Assembly (NCBI GenBank): GCA_965112735.1
Contig: OZ218951.1
Location: 3,906,001-3,970,000 of the forward strand
Origin: Phaeosaccion multiseriatum
Taxonomy: Eukaryota; Ochrophyta, other classes
Direction: 5' to 3'
DNA: 64,000 nucleotides
The position numbers and the translations under genes were made by a program. Positions 43,730 through 56,500 of this stretch are shown in pieces. The notes under the pieces are model-generated. The model did no database searches. It was not told where the DNA came from and was given only the letters and a program-made list of their open reading frames with translations. Numbering within the stretch: the first letter of the stretch is position 1; every line of letters starts with the position of its first letter.

Positions 43730-46700
43730 ATGGCTGCTGACGCGGACGGAGAGATCCGCAAGCTCCAAAAGGAGAGGGAGCAGCAGCAGCAGCAGAGGGA
43801 AGCACCGCCCGCGCCCCCCAATGGGAAAGGGGCCGGGGCCGGGGGGGTGGGGGAGAATGGAGACAAGGTGGGGCTGACATCTGCTGGAGGCTTTGATTCC
43901 GAGATTTACGGAAGCGGGGGGGGAAGGAACAAGTTTGCGGGCTTCACCTCGACGGTGATGGATGACGGTATGGAGGAGGACGAGGACGAGGATGATCTGG
44001 GGGTGAGCAGGGGGGCTTCGCACCCTGCTTCCAAGGCCGGTGGGAGCTATCCCTCTGATGGCTTACGGCAGACGGATGAGGATACCGGAGAGGATCCCTT
44101 TGACGCCTTGCGGGAGAGCAGAGGGACGGGCTTGGTCAACACACGCATTGCGGACCGGGAAGGTACGTATCAGCAGCGGAGGAGAAACAGAATGCTGAGT
44201 CCGGACAGGGGGACTGGGGATATGGCAAAGGGGGATAAGACACCGGCACGGAGCTACAAGGATATCATGAAGGACCAGCAGATGGACAATGAGAAGGCAG
44301 ACCTGCTCAACAAGATGAGGATTCAGAGGGAGGAGAAGGAGGACGAGAGGGCAGCGGCGGAGGCCAACGGGCTGGGTGCGTATGGCCCGGGGTCCTCCTC
44401 AAAGGGAGGAGGGGGCGCATTGGCTCCTCCTCCCGCCGTACCACCGGCGGCGGCAGCGGGGAGCAAGGGGCGGCGGCGGCGGTGGGATGACAGTGCTCCT
44501 GCCGGTGCTGGTGGTACTTCCTCGACCTCGAACGGGGCACTCGCGGCGGGTGGTAAGGCTCAGTCTTCACTTCCCCCACCGCCTCCAGTCTCGTCTTGGG
44601 ATGCAGACATGCCCACGCCGGTGAGGCCTGGTGTGGCAGACATGCAGACCCCTGGAGCGGCTGGTGGTGTCACCCCCGGTGGGGCAACGCCTTCAGGAAG
44701 AGCAAGTCGCTGGGACCAAACCCCGCAGAGAGAGGGAGAGGGAGGCGCAGATGCCACGCCCAGCAGAAGACGGAGTCGCTGGGATGAGACGCCTCAGGGG
44801 CAGCACGGGGCGGGGGGTAGAGCAGGGGGGGAGACTCCTTTCAGGGGCAGCCGCTGGGATGACGCCACCCCCAAGGGCGGCTCAGGGGCAGGGGGTCCCG
44901 AAGCAACGCCCAGTAGGAAGAAGAGCAGATGGGACGAGACGCCCGTCGCAGAGGCGAGAGGAGGCACGCAAGCGACCCCCATGGGCGGGAGTGGCATGTT
45001 CATGGCGGGGCCCACGCCTTTGGTCGGGTCAGGATCGGGGCTGGAGGATATGGCCACACCGGTGGGGGTGGGGCAGGGGCAGGGGCCGATGGAGCCCATG
45101 ACACCCGAGATGCAAAAGGGCCTACGGATCGATAGGGAGATGGAGGACAGAAACAGGCCCCTCACGGACGCTGACCTGGATGCCATCTTCCCGGAGACGG
45201 GCTACAAGATCCTGGATGCGCCCCCTGGATACGTACCACTTCAAACCCCGGGCCGTATGATGCTGCTGTCCACCCCGACCAACGACGGCGGACAGACGCC
45301 GGGGGGCTTCCAAATGATGGAGACCCCGGCCAGGGACAGCTACGGCATCCCAGCTACCCCTACCGAGTCCGGCCTGCCAAGTGTCAAGCCGGAGGACTAC
45401 CAATTCTTTGGTAAGCTGATGGAGGAGGTGGAGGAGGAGAGTCTGACGGCGGAGGAGGCCAAGGAGAGACGCATCCTCACGCTCTTGCTCAAGATTAAGA
45501 ACGGGACGCCACCGCAGAGGAAGACCGCGCTCCGGCAGATCACAGACAAGGCCAGGGAGTTGGGTGCGGGCCCTCTCTTCAATCAGATCCTGCCCTTGCT
45601 CATGAGCCCGAACTTGGAGGATCAGGTAAGAGGTTACATAAGGCAATGAGGGGGTGGTAGTGCGGGATACCTACCTACTTAACTCGAGCACCAGGGAAGG
45701 GGAGGGGAGGGAGGAAGAGGGAGGGGGAAGGAGGGCGAGATGATACGGGCTGAGCACGAGGGGGTGGGTAACGGACTCAGGCAGGCCAGGGGGCCAAGTC
45801 ATGCCATTCATGCTCGCCCTGCTCACACCTCCCCTCTTGCCTGTGCCTGTGACTCGCCCCTCCTGTCTGTGTTTCTATCTGTCTGTCCGTCTGTCTGGCT
45901 ACCCGCCTGTCTGCTTGTCTGTCTGTCTGCTTGCCTTTCTGCTCTACCTGCCTGCCCATACGCATGCCTTCCTGCCCGCCTGTCCCTCCTCCTGTCTCAG
46001 GAGCGGCACCTGCTGGTGAAGGTGATCGATCGCATCCTCTACAAGCTCGACGACCTCGTCAGGCCCTTCGTGCACAAGGTCGGTGCACGGGTGTTGTAGT
46101 GTGTCAATGGGCTAAAGGGTGTAGTGTGTCAATGGGTGGGTGCATGGATGGGTGCTTCTGTGGAGTAGAAAGAAGCGTGCCCATTCCACAGCCAATCTTC
46201 GCCCCATTTTCGTTCCTTCTATCTACCCTGTGCCATGCTATGCCTTCCCCGCCGTACCCTGCCCTGCCCTGGGGGGCGTATATCTGCGTCTGATCTGATT
46301 GCGTAACCTGAGTACGCTCAAGTCAATTATTGCACACACTCACGCACACACACACACACACACAATCAATCAATCATTCAATCAATCAATCAATCGATCT
46401 ATTGGCAACCAGATCCTGGTGGTGATCGAACCCCTCCTCATCGACGAAGACTACTACGCCCGAGTGGAGGGCAGGGAGATCATCTCCAACCTCTCGAAGG
46501 CAGCCGGGCTGGCCACCATGATTGCCACAATGCGCCCAGATATCGACAATCTCGATGAGTACGTGCGCAACACCACCGCGAGGGCATTTGCGGTGGTGGC
46601 GAGTGCGCTGGGCATCCCCGCCCTCCTGCCCTTCCTCAAGGCGGTGTGTCAGAGCAGGAAGAGCTGGCAAGCCAGGCATACGGGCATCAAGATTGTACAG

Positions 46701-49700
46701 CAAATTGCCATCCTCATGGGCTGTGCGGTGCTGCCGCACTTGAAGCAGGTGCGTTGTGGGGGTGGGTAGTACGTCAGTGTGTGGGAGGGGAAGGGGAATC
46801 CAAGTAAGGGGAGGGCGGGGGAGGGAGGGAGATAGACAGAAGACATGCATACCGGCCTTAGCACTTGATGAGACGGGACGACATTTTCAAAAGCTTACCC
46901 TCCTCCCCCCCCCCCCCGTCCTGCTTGCCCCCCTCTCCTCTCATCGCTCCCCTACCTCCTCACAGATGGTGGACATCGTGGAGCACGGGCTGGTGGATGA
47001 GCAGCAGAAGGTACGCACCACTCGCTCACACACTCGAATTCACTCACCCACCCATCCACCCACCGTCTCACTCACTCACTCACTCACTCACTCACTCACT
47101 GGCTGCCTCACTGACCCACGCATCCACCCCACCCACCCTCACTGACCCACCCACGCATCCACCCACCCACTCCCTCACTCTCTCCCTCACTCACTCCCTC
47201 AGGTGCGCACCATCACTGCGTTGGCCCTTGCTTCTCTGGCGGAGGCTGCTCATCCATACGGCATCGAGTCCTTCGACGCTGTGCTAAGGCCGCTGTGGAA
47301 GGGCATCCGCACGCACAGAGGAAAGGGGCTGGCGGCCTTCCTCAAGGCCATCGGCTTCATCATCCCGCTCATGGTGAGTGTGTCTGTGTGTCTGTGTGTC
47401 TGTGTAGGTGTGTAGTTGTAGGAGTGTGTGTAGGTGTGTATGTGTGTATGTACCATCAAACTTCTGCTACTGCTGCTGTATCACCAACTGCACCTTCCTA
47501 TATCTACCAGGACGCCACCTACGCAGAGTACTACACCAAGGAGGTGATGGTCATCCTTATTCGCGAGTTCCAATCCCCAGACGAGGAGATGAAGAAGATC
47601 GTACTCAAAGTGGTGAAGCAGTGTGTGGCTACCACAGGGGTGGAGCCGGTCTATGTGAGGGAGGAAATCATTCCTGAGTTCTTCCGAAACTTTTGGGTGA
47701 GGAGGATGGCCCTCGATCGCAAAAACTACAAGCAAGTGGTGGAGACGACGGTGGAGATTGCCAACAAGGTGGGCTGCTCGCAGGTGGTGTCGAGGGTTGT
47801 CGACGACTTGAAGGATGAGAATGAGCCCTATCGGAGGATGGTGATGGAGACCATTGAGCAGATCGTGCAGAACTTGGGCGTGGCGGATGTCGACGTCAGG
47901 TGAGAGAGGGGAAGAAGGGGGGAGGGAGGAGGGGGAGGAGGGAGGGGGAGGGGACGGAGGAAGGGAATAGAACCCGTGGGTGGGGAGGGGAGAAGGTTGT
48001 TTCTGGGCTAGGAAGGTGGAAGGGAAGAAGGCGATGATGATTCCAATTAGCTTTATCCTGAGGGTCTGAAAGCGATGCCCTTTCAAGGGCATTCGAGATG
48101 ATACCAAAGCTCCATAGCCTTCCTTCCTTGCCTCCTTCGCCCCCGTCGGCCGCTCAACAAGCTGAACAAGGTCCTTCGTAGCCGTTTCCCATATGTCCCT
48201 TCTCGTGTGCGCTGTGACTGCGTCGCGTAGGGAAGACAAGCCTTTTGTTGCCCGATGCCAAGTGTGTTTGCTGCTGTCCTACACCTCTGGCTCTTACCCC
48301 TCCCTCTCTCTCCTTCTCTCCCCTCTGCCCCCCCCCCCCTTCCTCCTGTGTAGGCTGGAGGAGCAGCTGATTGACGGAGTGCTGTACGCGTTTCAGGAGC
48401 AGTCGGGTGATGAGAACTCGCGTACCATGCTTGACGGCATCGGTACTGTGGTCAACGCGCTAGGCATGAGGTGCAAACCTTACCTACCGCAGGTGAGTGG
48501 AGAGGAGAGGGAGAGGGGGAGCGAAGGGAGAGAGGGGGAGGGGGGGAGGGAGAGCGGGAGAGGGGAGGGGATGGCGGGAGAGGGAGGGAGGGAGGGAGAG
48601 GAGAGAGCGGAGATCTCGGGATGGCGTTTCCCCAAGAAAAGGAGGGCACTTGATCTCTTTTTATACCGGTACCAGTAGCAAGTAGCTTCTATTATACTAG
48701 GAAGAGGGTTGTATCGCACCTTCTCCTCGGACTGAAACTCGAAACTCAAAACGCTTGAAATCAAATCAATCCCCAACCACAGGTGAGCGGTACGATAAAG
48801 TGGCGGCTCAACAACAAGAACGCCTTCGTGCGTATGCAAGCCGCGGACCTGATCGGCCGCATCGCCGTGGTGATGAAGACGTGTGAGGAGGACACGCTGA
48901 TGGGCCACTTGGGGGTGGTGCTGTACGAGTACCTCGGAGAAGAGTACCCTGAGGTGAGGAGGAGTGGAGGTGTGGTGTGGTGTGGTGTGGTGTGGTGTGG
49001 TGTGGTGTGGTGTGATGTGATGGGTGTGGTGTGGTGTGGTGTGGTGTGGTGTGGTGTGGTGTAGTGTGGTGTGGTGTGGTGTGGTGTGATGTGGTGTGGT
49101 GTGGTGTGGTGTGATGTGATGTGGTGTAGTTTGGTGTGGTGTGGTGTGGTGTGGTGTGGTGTGGTGTGGTGTGGTGTGGTGTGGCGTGGTGTGGTGTGGT
49201 GTGGTGTGGTGTGCTTTTATATGTATGTGGGTATGCGCCATCTGCGATGCCAAGCTCTCTTGATGTCCCAGTGTAGAGCTCGGTATTATGTCGAGATGGA
49301 GCTCTCTATATTTTTTAGTACAGGCTCTTTTGGTGTCGAAGCTGTCCCCGCTCGCCTCCACACCCCCTCCACACCCCACCCAAACCCCACACCCACCCTC
49401 GCACCTTACATCTTACACCCCTCACCCTCCCCAACTTGCTTGCTTGCACTCTGGCGCTTCCCACCCACTTGGTGCTTGCACTCTTGCTTTGCTTGCGCTT
49501 ACTTTGCCTTGCCAGGTGCTGGGGAGCATCCTCGGAGCACTCAAGGCGATAGTCAACGTCATTGGAATGTCCAAAATGACCCCTCCCATCAAGGATCTCC
49601 TGCCCCGCCTCACTCCCATCCTCAAGAATAGGCACGAGAAGGTGCAGGAGAACTGCATCGATCTTGTCGGGCGCATTGCGGATCGAGGGGCGGAGTTTGT

Positions 49701-51588
49701 GAGTGCTCGGGAGTGGATGCGAATTTGTTTCGAGCTGCTGGAGATGCTAAAGGCCCACAAGAAGGCGATTCGAAGGGCCTCGGTCAACACTTTCGGGTAC
49801 ATTGCCAAGGCCATTGGCCCGCAGGATGTGCTGCACACGCTCCTCAACAACCTCAAGGTCAGTGAGAGTGAGAGAGGAGAGGGGGCAGGGCAGTCTGTTT
49901 ATTGACTTGTGGGAATCAACCCAAGAAATACGTAATTGTGAGGAGAGAGAGAGGGGTGTGGGGGGTGAGGGAGGGAGGGGAGAGGGAGGTATAGACATGA
50001 GTTTTTTGTTGTTGTTGGATGTGAGTGCGTGTGTGTTTCGTGTCTTTCTCGCTGGCTCCCTCCCTCCCGCCATCCCTCCCTCCACTCTTTTCTATGCACA
50101 CTACTTACTGTATCACCAACTCCTCCTGCTGCACTGCGGCTGTATCTATACCTGTACCACCAACAGGTGCAAGAGCGCCAGAACCGCGTGTGTACCACCG
50201 TGGCCATCGCCATCGTGGCTGAGACGTGCTCGCCCTTCACCGTGGTGCCTGCCCTCATGAATGAGTACCGAGTACCCGAGCTCAACGTGCAGAACGGAGT
50301 GCTCAAGGTGTGTCAGTGGGTTGTTCATGGTCTCGTATTTCTCATGTCCTCCCCTTCCTTCCTTCCTTCCTTCCTTCCTTCCTTCCCCTTACTTGCTCGC
50401 TCCCTCCATCAACACACTCCTTCACTCCCTCCACTCCTTCACTCCACTCGCTCACTCCATTAACTCCCTCCCCCCCCTCCTTCCTTCCCCCTTCCCGTTC
50501 CCCAGGCTCTCTCCTTCATGTTCGAATACATCGGAGAGATGGGCAAGGACTACATCTATGCTGTGACCCCCCTCCTCGAGGACGCCCTCATGGACAGGGA
50601 CCTTGTGCACCGGCAGACGGCTTGCACCACCGTCAAGCACATTGCCCTCGGCGTGTCGGTGAGTGCTTGGTGGGCTTGGGCTTCCAATGTATTTGTGTTC
50701 GGATATAGAGCTATTCGACACAGAGTATGGAGTGGGGGTGTGGAGGTGTTCGCTTCCACTCCCTCCCTCCCTCCTTCCTTCCTTCCCTCCTTCCCTCCCT
50801 CCCTCCTTCCTTCCCACCCTCCTTCCTTCCCTCCCTCCCTCCCTCCCTGACTCCCTTCTTCCTTCCTTCCTTCCCTCCCTCCCCCCCTCCCTCTCTCTCT
50901 CCCTCCCTCACTCCCTCCCCCCCCCTCCCCTCAGGGCCTGGGTTGCGAAGACGCTCTTGTGCACCTCCTCAACTTTGTGTGGCCGAACATCTTCGAGGTG
51001 TCACCGCACGTCATCAACGCCGTGATGGAGGCCGTAGAGGGCATGATGGTGTCTCTGGGAGCCCTGAGAGTGTTGCAGTTCGTGCTGCAGGGGCTCTTTC
51101 ACCCGGCACGACGCATTCGGGACGTTTATTGGAAGATATACAACAGGTGAGTGTGAGGCGGTGGGTGGGGGGATGGGGGGGTACATAAGTCAATGGGTGG
51201 GCGACAGGGTAGTGAGTGGAGTTTGAGTGCGTGTTGGGAGTGGTGTGTGAGTGAGTGGCGTGTGAGTGAGTTAGTGGGTGTGCGTGTGTCTTAAAAGGGT
51301 TGGGGAGTGGTGGGAATGAGTGAGTGAGTGGTGGGAGGGAGGGAGTGAGTGCGTGTGCTTATGGTATAGTGTTGGGTATCAGGGGTATACTAAAAGACAC
51401 ACACAACAACGGGGCCCTAACCCCATCCACTGCCATCCCCCACCCTCCATCCATGCATCGCCAGCCTTTACATCTACGCAGCCGACGCTTTGACTGCCGC
51501 CTACCCGGTCATAGAGGACGAGGAGGGGGCAGGGGAGGACGCCCCAGGCAACACCTACCGCAGGACACACCTCGAGCTCTTCATCTAA
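43730..51588 (+). CDS. SF3B1: Splicing factor 3B subunit 1 (SF3b155)
   Basis: Thirteen exons, all in phase: 43730-45625, 46001-46078, 46413-46748, 46966-47010, 47203-47373, 47511-47899, 48354-48492, 48783-48953, 49516-49857, 50167-50307, 50506-50658, 50935-51146, 51465-51588; 1398 residues (human 1304). The first exon encodes the disordered N-terminus with repeated TP and RWDETP motifs (about residues 320-410), known in the family as U2AF-ligand (UHM-binding) and phosphorylation sites, then [10 protein letters not shown] and [20 protein letters not shown]. The HEAT solenoid is almost invariant, e.g. [17 protein letters not shown] and [19 protein letters not shown]. It is the U2 snRNP scaffold that clamps the branch-site duplex. 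The Lys equivalent to human K700 (DEQQK) is residue 785 and is the last codon before an intron. Introns carry strong purine (5') and pyrimidine (3') tracts. Confidence 0.97.
48965..49213 (+). repeat. (TGTGG)n pentanucleotide satellite in SF3B1 intron 8
   Basis: About 48 units of TGTGG with scattered TGTGA/TGTAG variants, starting about ten bases after the donor; it fills nearly half of the 562-nt intron. Confidence 0.95.
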
Positions 51589-52713
51589 GGAGGCATGGAG
51601 GCATGGGGGCACCGAGGCATTGAGGCAATCATCAACCGAACCATCCTCCATCTCTCTGACCCCCATCATCGCTTCCTCTCACCATCTGGTTGATCCTGGA
51701 TGGCGTAATGGCACCGCATCCTATGAGACATCGTATGATATTATGAAGTACATATCATAGGAAGTGACTTATCTGCAAAGGGGGAGCTGCCCTCTGACGG
51801 ACCAACTGACTCGGACCAACTGACTCGGAGACCTACGGACTCTCATCTGACTTGAATCTAATCTTTTGATCAGATCAAACCTGATCTGATTGTGACATAT
51901 AACTCGGACGGGCTGATGGCACTCCACTCGGGGGGACTCTGACCTAATAATGATCGGATGGACTCCGTCCGTCTTGCTTGGGTGTGGGCTTGGGGGCTGT
52001 GCCTTTCTTGCTTGGGTCTGGGTTGGGGACTCGCGACGCATGGCTTGGAGTGCAGTGCAGTGCAGTGCAGTGCAGTGCAGATGAGCGACCGACGAGAGAC
52101 AACAGACGACAGACCTAGACGGGGGGGGGGGGAGAGGGAGGACTCGAGCGAGGAAGGCGTTGTCGAAGGTGCGGGGGTGATGGGAGGGGTTGCGAAGGCC
52201 TCCTCTCCTGTCTGTCGTACAGCAAGCAGGGGAGGGAGGGAGGGAGGGCGGGCGGTGCATGCGAGGAGATCTGAATACAAAGGGATCAAGAGTAGAGGGA
52301 ACAGCCCCGTCTTCAGGTGCACGAAGCTGAGTCGAGGGGAGGGGGGGGGGGGTTTGCGTGAAACACCGGAGTCAGTTATCATTTTAAGTAGTGTATGTGA
52401 TTGCGTTGCTTTTATATACATTTGTGCTCTGCTCCACTTGTCGTCTTTGTGGACGCGTAAGTAAGCGTAAGGGGTCTTGAGAGTGACTACTCATACGCGG
52501 TGAGGGCACAGCCTGCGGGCCCGCCAGGCTGGGAGACAGGCCGGTAGGCAGGAGTTGAAGCACTTGTTTTTCGATGTTCGATGCATGCCGCCCTGTCCAC
52601 GTGCAATTCATTCGGCAGCCATTATTGAACAATAAGCCAGTGATATTTGCCAGTCGGTGATACCACTGACACGCCTCGCGGTGCCAGGCCCTCCATTCCC
52701 ACCAATCTCTCCA
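51589..52713. other. Convergent intergenic region
   Basis: 1.1 kb between the stops of SF3B1 and the large disordered-protein gene. It has a 9-bp perfect hairpin (51869-51877 with 51882-51890, loop AACC), a direct repeat of CGGACCAACTGACT (51799-51827), and a GCAGT run (52051-52080). A G-run at 52122-52131 precedes GA-rich text. No gene supported. Confidence 0.5.
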
Positions 52714-53165
52714 TCAGGAGAAGGACGCCCCCCTTCGTGTGGATCTGCCAGCAGGGCCGGCAGGGGAGGGTAGACCAGAGTGTGTGGTGTGTCCGCCCGC
52801 CCCACCGCTGAGAGCGCCGCTCACCACCCTTACGCCACTGAGGCCACTGAGGCCACTGAGACTGCGATGTATCGATGCCTTCGTGCTGCCCCCCCCTCCT
52901 CCTCTTCCCCCTCCTTCTCCTCCTCCTCCTCCTCCTCCTCCTCCTCCGCCCCCTACACCCCCTCCAGCCTCTCGACGCGAGCTCCCTCGAGAGATGGCAG
53001 AGAGCGAGGAACGGTCTGGCGCTGGCGCTGGCGCTGGTCCTCCTCCCCCTCCTCCTCCTCCTCCTTCTCCTCCTCCTCCTCCTCCTCCTCCTCCTCCTCC
53101 TCCTCCTCCTCCTCCTCCTCCTCGGAACAAGTGCTGGTGGGGGTGCTGCTGCAAGCGCTGCAGGA

Positions 53166-53196
<31 letters not shown>

Positions 53197-53522
53197 GGCA
53201 AACACCCTCTGCTGGTACTGCAAGTGCAAGTTCCCCTCCACCTCGAGTCGACGCTGCTGAAGGAGGGCGCGTTTGCGCTCACAGAAAGACGCCTCCACCT
53301 GCTGAGACGAAAGCGAGGAATGGTACCACCCACCCCCCCCTACCCCTCCTCCTCCTCCTCCTCCTCCTCCTCCTGACTGACTGACTGCCGCCGCTGCCGC
53401 TCTGCCCCCGCCTGCCGCACAGGCCACCAGGCTCATCTTGGGAGACAGTGCGCCTTCTCCTCCCCTCCCTTCAGTGGCGTCCTCTTCCTCCTCGGTGGTC
53501 ATCCCCCCCGCCCAGCTCGGAC

Positions 53523-53556
<34 letters not shown>

Positions 53557-56500
53557 GCCGCCCCTGACGATAGAGCGTCGATCCTTTTGGATGAGAGTGA
53601 GCTCTGCACTGGGGTATACGCCAAGAGCCCGGAGCTGCTCCAGCTCAGACGTTACCTGCGGTGAGGCACAGAGAGGGAGGGGTGGAAGGGGGAAGAGAGG
53701 GGAGAGGAGAGTGAGGAGAGAAGAGGAGTGGGAAAGGAGAGAGAAGAGAGAGAGGAGAGGGGAGGAGAGACGAGAGGAGAGTGAAGAGAGAAGAGGAGTG
53801 AGAGAGGAGAGAGAAGAGAGAGGGGAGAGAGGGGAGAAGGGAGGAGAGACGAGAGGAGAGTGAAGAGAGAGAGGAGAGGGGAGGAGAGTGAAGAGAGGAG
53901 AGGAGTGAGAGAGGAGAGAGAAGAGAGAAGAGGAGTGAGAGAGGAGAGAGAAGAGAGAGAGGAGAGAGGGGAGAAGGGAGGAGAGACGAGAGGAGAGGGA
54001 AGAGAGAAGAGGAGTGAGAGAGGAGAGAGAAGAGAGAGAGGAGAGGGGAGAGGAGAGTGAGGAGAGAAGAGGAGTGAGAGAGGAGAGAGAAGAGAGAGAG
54101 GAGAGGGGAGGAGAGTGAAGAGAGGAGAGGAGTGAGAGAGGAGAGAGAAGAGAGAGGAGAGGGGAGGAGAGACGAGAGGAGAGTGAAGAGAGAAGAGGAG
54201 TGAGAGAGGAGACAAAAGAGACGGACGAGAGGAGAGTAAAGAGAGAAGAGGAGTGAGAGAGGAGAGGACAGGAGAAGAGCAGGGGAGTGAGAGAGAGCAG
54301 AGAGAGAAGAGACTCCGACAACTCGAACTCAAACTCACCGACTTCTCCGTGCCGATGAGTGCGTGCGCCCAATCGAGCTCCGCCTGCAGGCTCTCTCGCT
54401 CCACGCTCAGCTCCTGTGTGGGCTTAATGCACGACACCCATGCCGAGGCCCCTGCCGGCAGATACGACGGCCGTCGCCTTGTCACAAGGCTGCTGCTGCT
54501 ACTACTATTGCTCGTCTTACCGCCCTCGCTCGGACCCGCTTTACTGGTACCGCAACTATTGTAACTGTTGTAACTGTTGTTGGCGTACGCGGCCTCAAAG
54601 CGGTGCTTCTCGGTGGCCTCCGCCGCTGCCTTGCGCGTGAAGGCGAGGATGGTGGCTGCGAGCTTGCCGTTGAACAGCTCCATGAGCAGGGAAGACGCCG
54701 AGGTGATGAGGTACAGATCATTACCGAGACTCTTGTCGCTGCCAGCCCCCCCCCCCCCCCCACTGCCCCTCCCTCCGCTGCCATTGTGCCTGCCACTCCC
54801 CCGCCCCGAGGCCTTGGGCTTCTTGGGCAGGTACCGCGCAACCTCGCTCTCCACCTTCGCAGGTGCTTTTCCTCCTCCTCCCCCTCCTCCCCCCACACTG
54901 CTGCTGTTCTTCTTGTAGGCTCGGAGGTCGAGATGAAGCTTGAGCTCCGCGTGTGTGGGGCACAGGTAGTAGGGAGGGTGCAAGGGAGACGCGTCCGACA
55001 GGCAAGCACGCCACCGGCAAATGTCCGACAGAAGCGCGTCGTCCCACATCCTCCCCCTTCCTCCTCCCCTGCCCGCCTTGCCGCTGCCTCCCCCCCCCCC
55101 CCCCGCCTCCTCCACCCCCTGAGCTCGTGAGTGGTGCCCCTCCTCCGCTCCCCCCCGGTGACCCCGCCCCGAGGGGTCCCCCTGCGCTCTTTCTCCTCTG
55201 CCCTTTGCTTCTGAGGCTGTTCGTGCTCCCCGATGGAGTCAATTGGGGCACGAGTGTTGTTGTCGTTGTTGCTGTTGCTGTTGTTGCTGTTGTAGCTGTT
55301 GTAGCTGTTGTCTCCGACAGCCCATCCCACGCGGAGTGATGCTCTGCCGGCGGCCCGACGCCTGTCCCAGCCTTACTAATAATAGTCTTTCGGCCTCTTG
55401 CTACCGCTCCTCCCGCCCCCCCCCCCGCTCCTCCTCCTCCTCCTCCTCCTCCTCCTGCTACTGCTACTGACCCCGCCTTGTTGAGGCCCCTCACCCTCGC
55501 CCTCCCCCGTGTTTCTGCTTCCCCTTCCCGCTCTTCCTCCTCCCCAGTGGCTGCTGCTGGACCACCAGCGGGCACCTCCAGCTGCACCAACAGAGCCGTG
55601 GTGTGTGCCCAGGGGTTCTCCTTCGCACCCCCTCCTCCCCCTTCGCCCCCCCCTACTACCGCCCCCCCCGACACTTTAGTAGAAGGCGGCGGCGTGATGT
55701 GGGGACTCATGACGAGGGCATAATGGTGATGGAAGTCCCGCCGCGCCACTCCTATTCCATTGTCCTGGAGCCTTTCTTGTGCCCCTGCTCCTCCTCCTCC
55801 TCCTGCTCCTCCTCCTCTAGCAGCACTGCTGGCACACCAACCCATGCCCGTGGATGTTTTCTTCCCATTGCACACGTCCCCCGCAGTCTGTTGTTGCTGC
55901 TGTATCACCACCCGCTGCTGCTCTTCTATGCCTCCTCCTCCTCCTCCTCCTCCTCCTCCTCCTCCTCCCCTCCCTGCCCGCCATGCCCAGGACGGCTCGT
56001 CAGGCAGCACATTGACAGCGTCGGGTGGCCAGAGCGAAGTCCCCGCCCCGCCACCCCCACTCATTCCTGCCAGGTACAGCTTGAGCAGCTCCTGCATACA
56101 CGACGCGTCCAGCGGCACCAACACGCTCCCGAGGAGAGGAGACAGAGACAGAGACACGCTGCTGCCTCCACCCCCAACCCCTCCCTCGGCCCCGCTCCTC
56201 GTACCACCACCACGCGCACCAAGCGGCCCTGCTCCTCCTCCTCCTCCTCCTCCTCCTCCTCCTCCTCCTCCTCCTCCTCCTCCTCCTCCACCACCACCAC
56301 CTCCTCCACTTCCTCCCTCTGACGACAGCTGGGACCTACTGTTGGAGCCGAGGCCGTCACCCCTGGCAGTACTGTCGGCCATCCGGTCGGGGCTGGGCAG
56401 GGGAACTGCATGGGGTAGGGGAACGGTCATGGGAATGTAGAGGCTGGTGAGGGTGAGGGCATCTCTCATACGCTCTCGCCCGCCCCTCTTGCTGCCGCTG

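Noticed and set aside
48969-49229. Open frames across the TGTGG array (Cys/Gly/Val/Trp repeats)
   Set aside because: They are translations of the pentamer repeat inside an SF3B1 intron.
51686-51698. CTGGTTGATCCTG, identical to part of the 5' end of small-subunit rRNA
   Set aside because: The match stops after 13 bases and nothing around it resembles rRNA; chance similarity.
54721-55080. Continuation of the upstream frame of the large disordered protein beyond the homopolymer
   Set aside because: It becomes Arg/Gly/Gln noise, while the frame shifted by one base gives folded-looking sequence.
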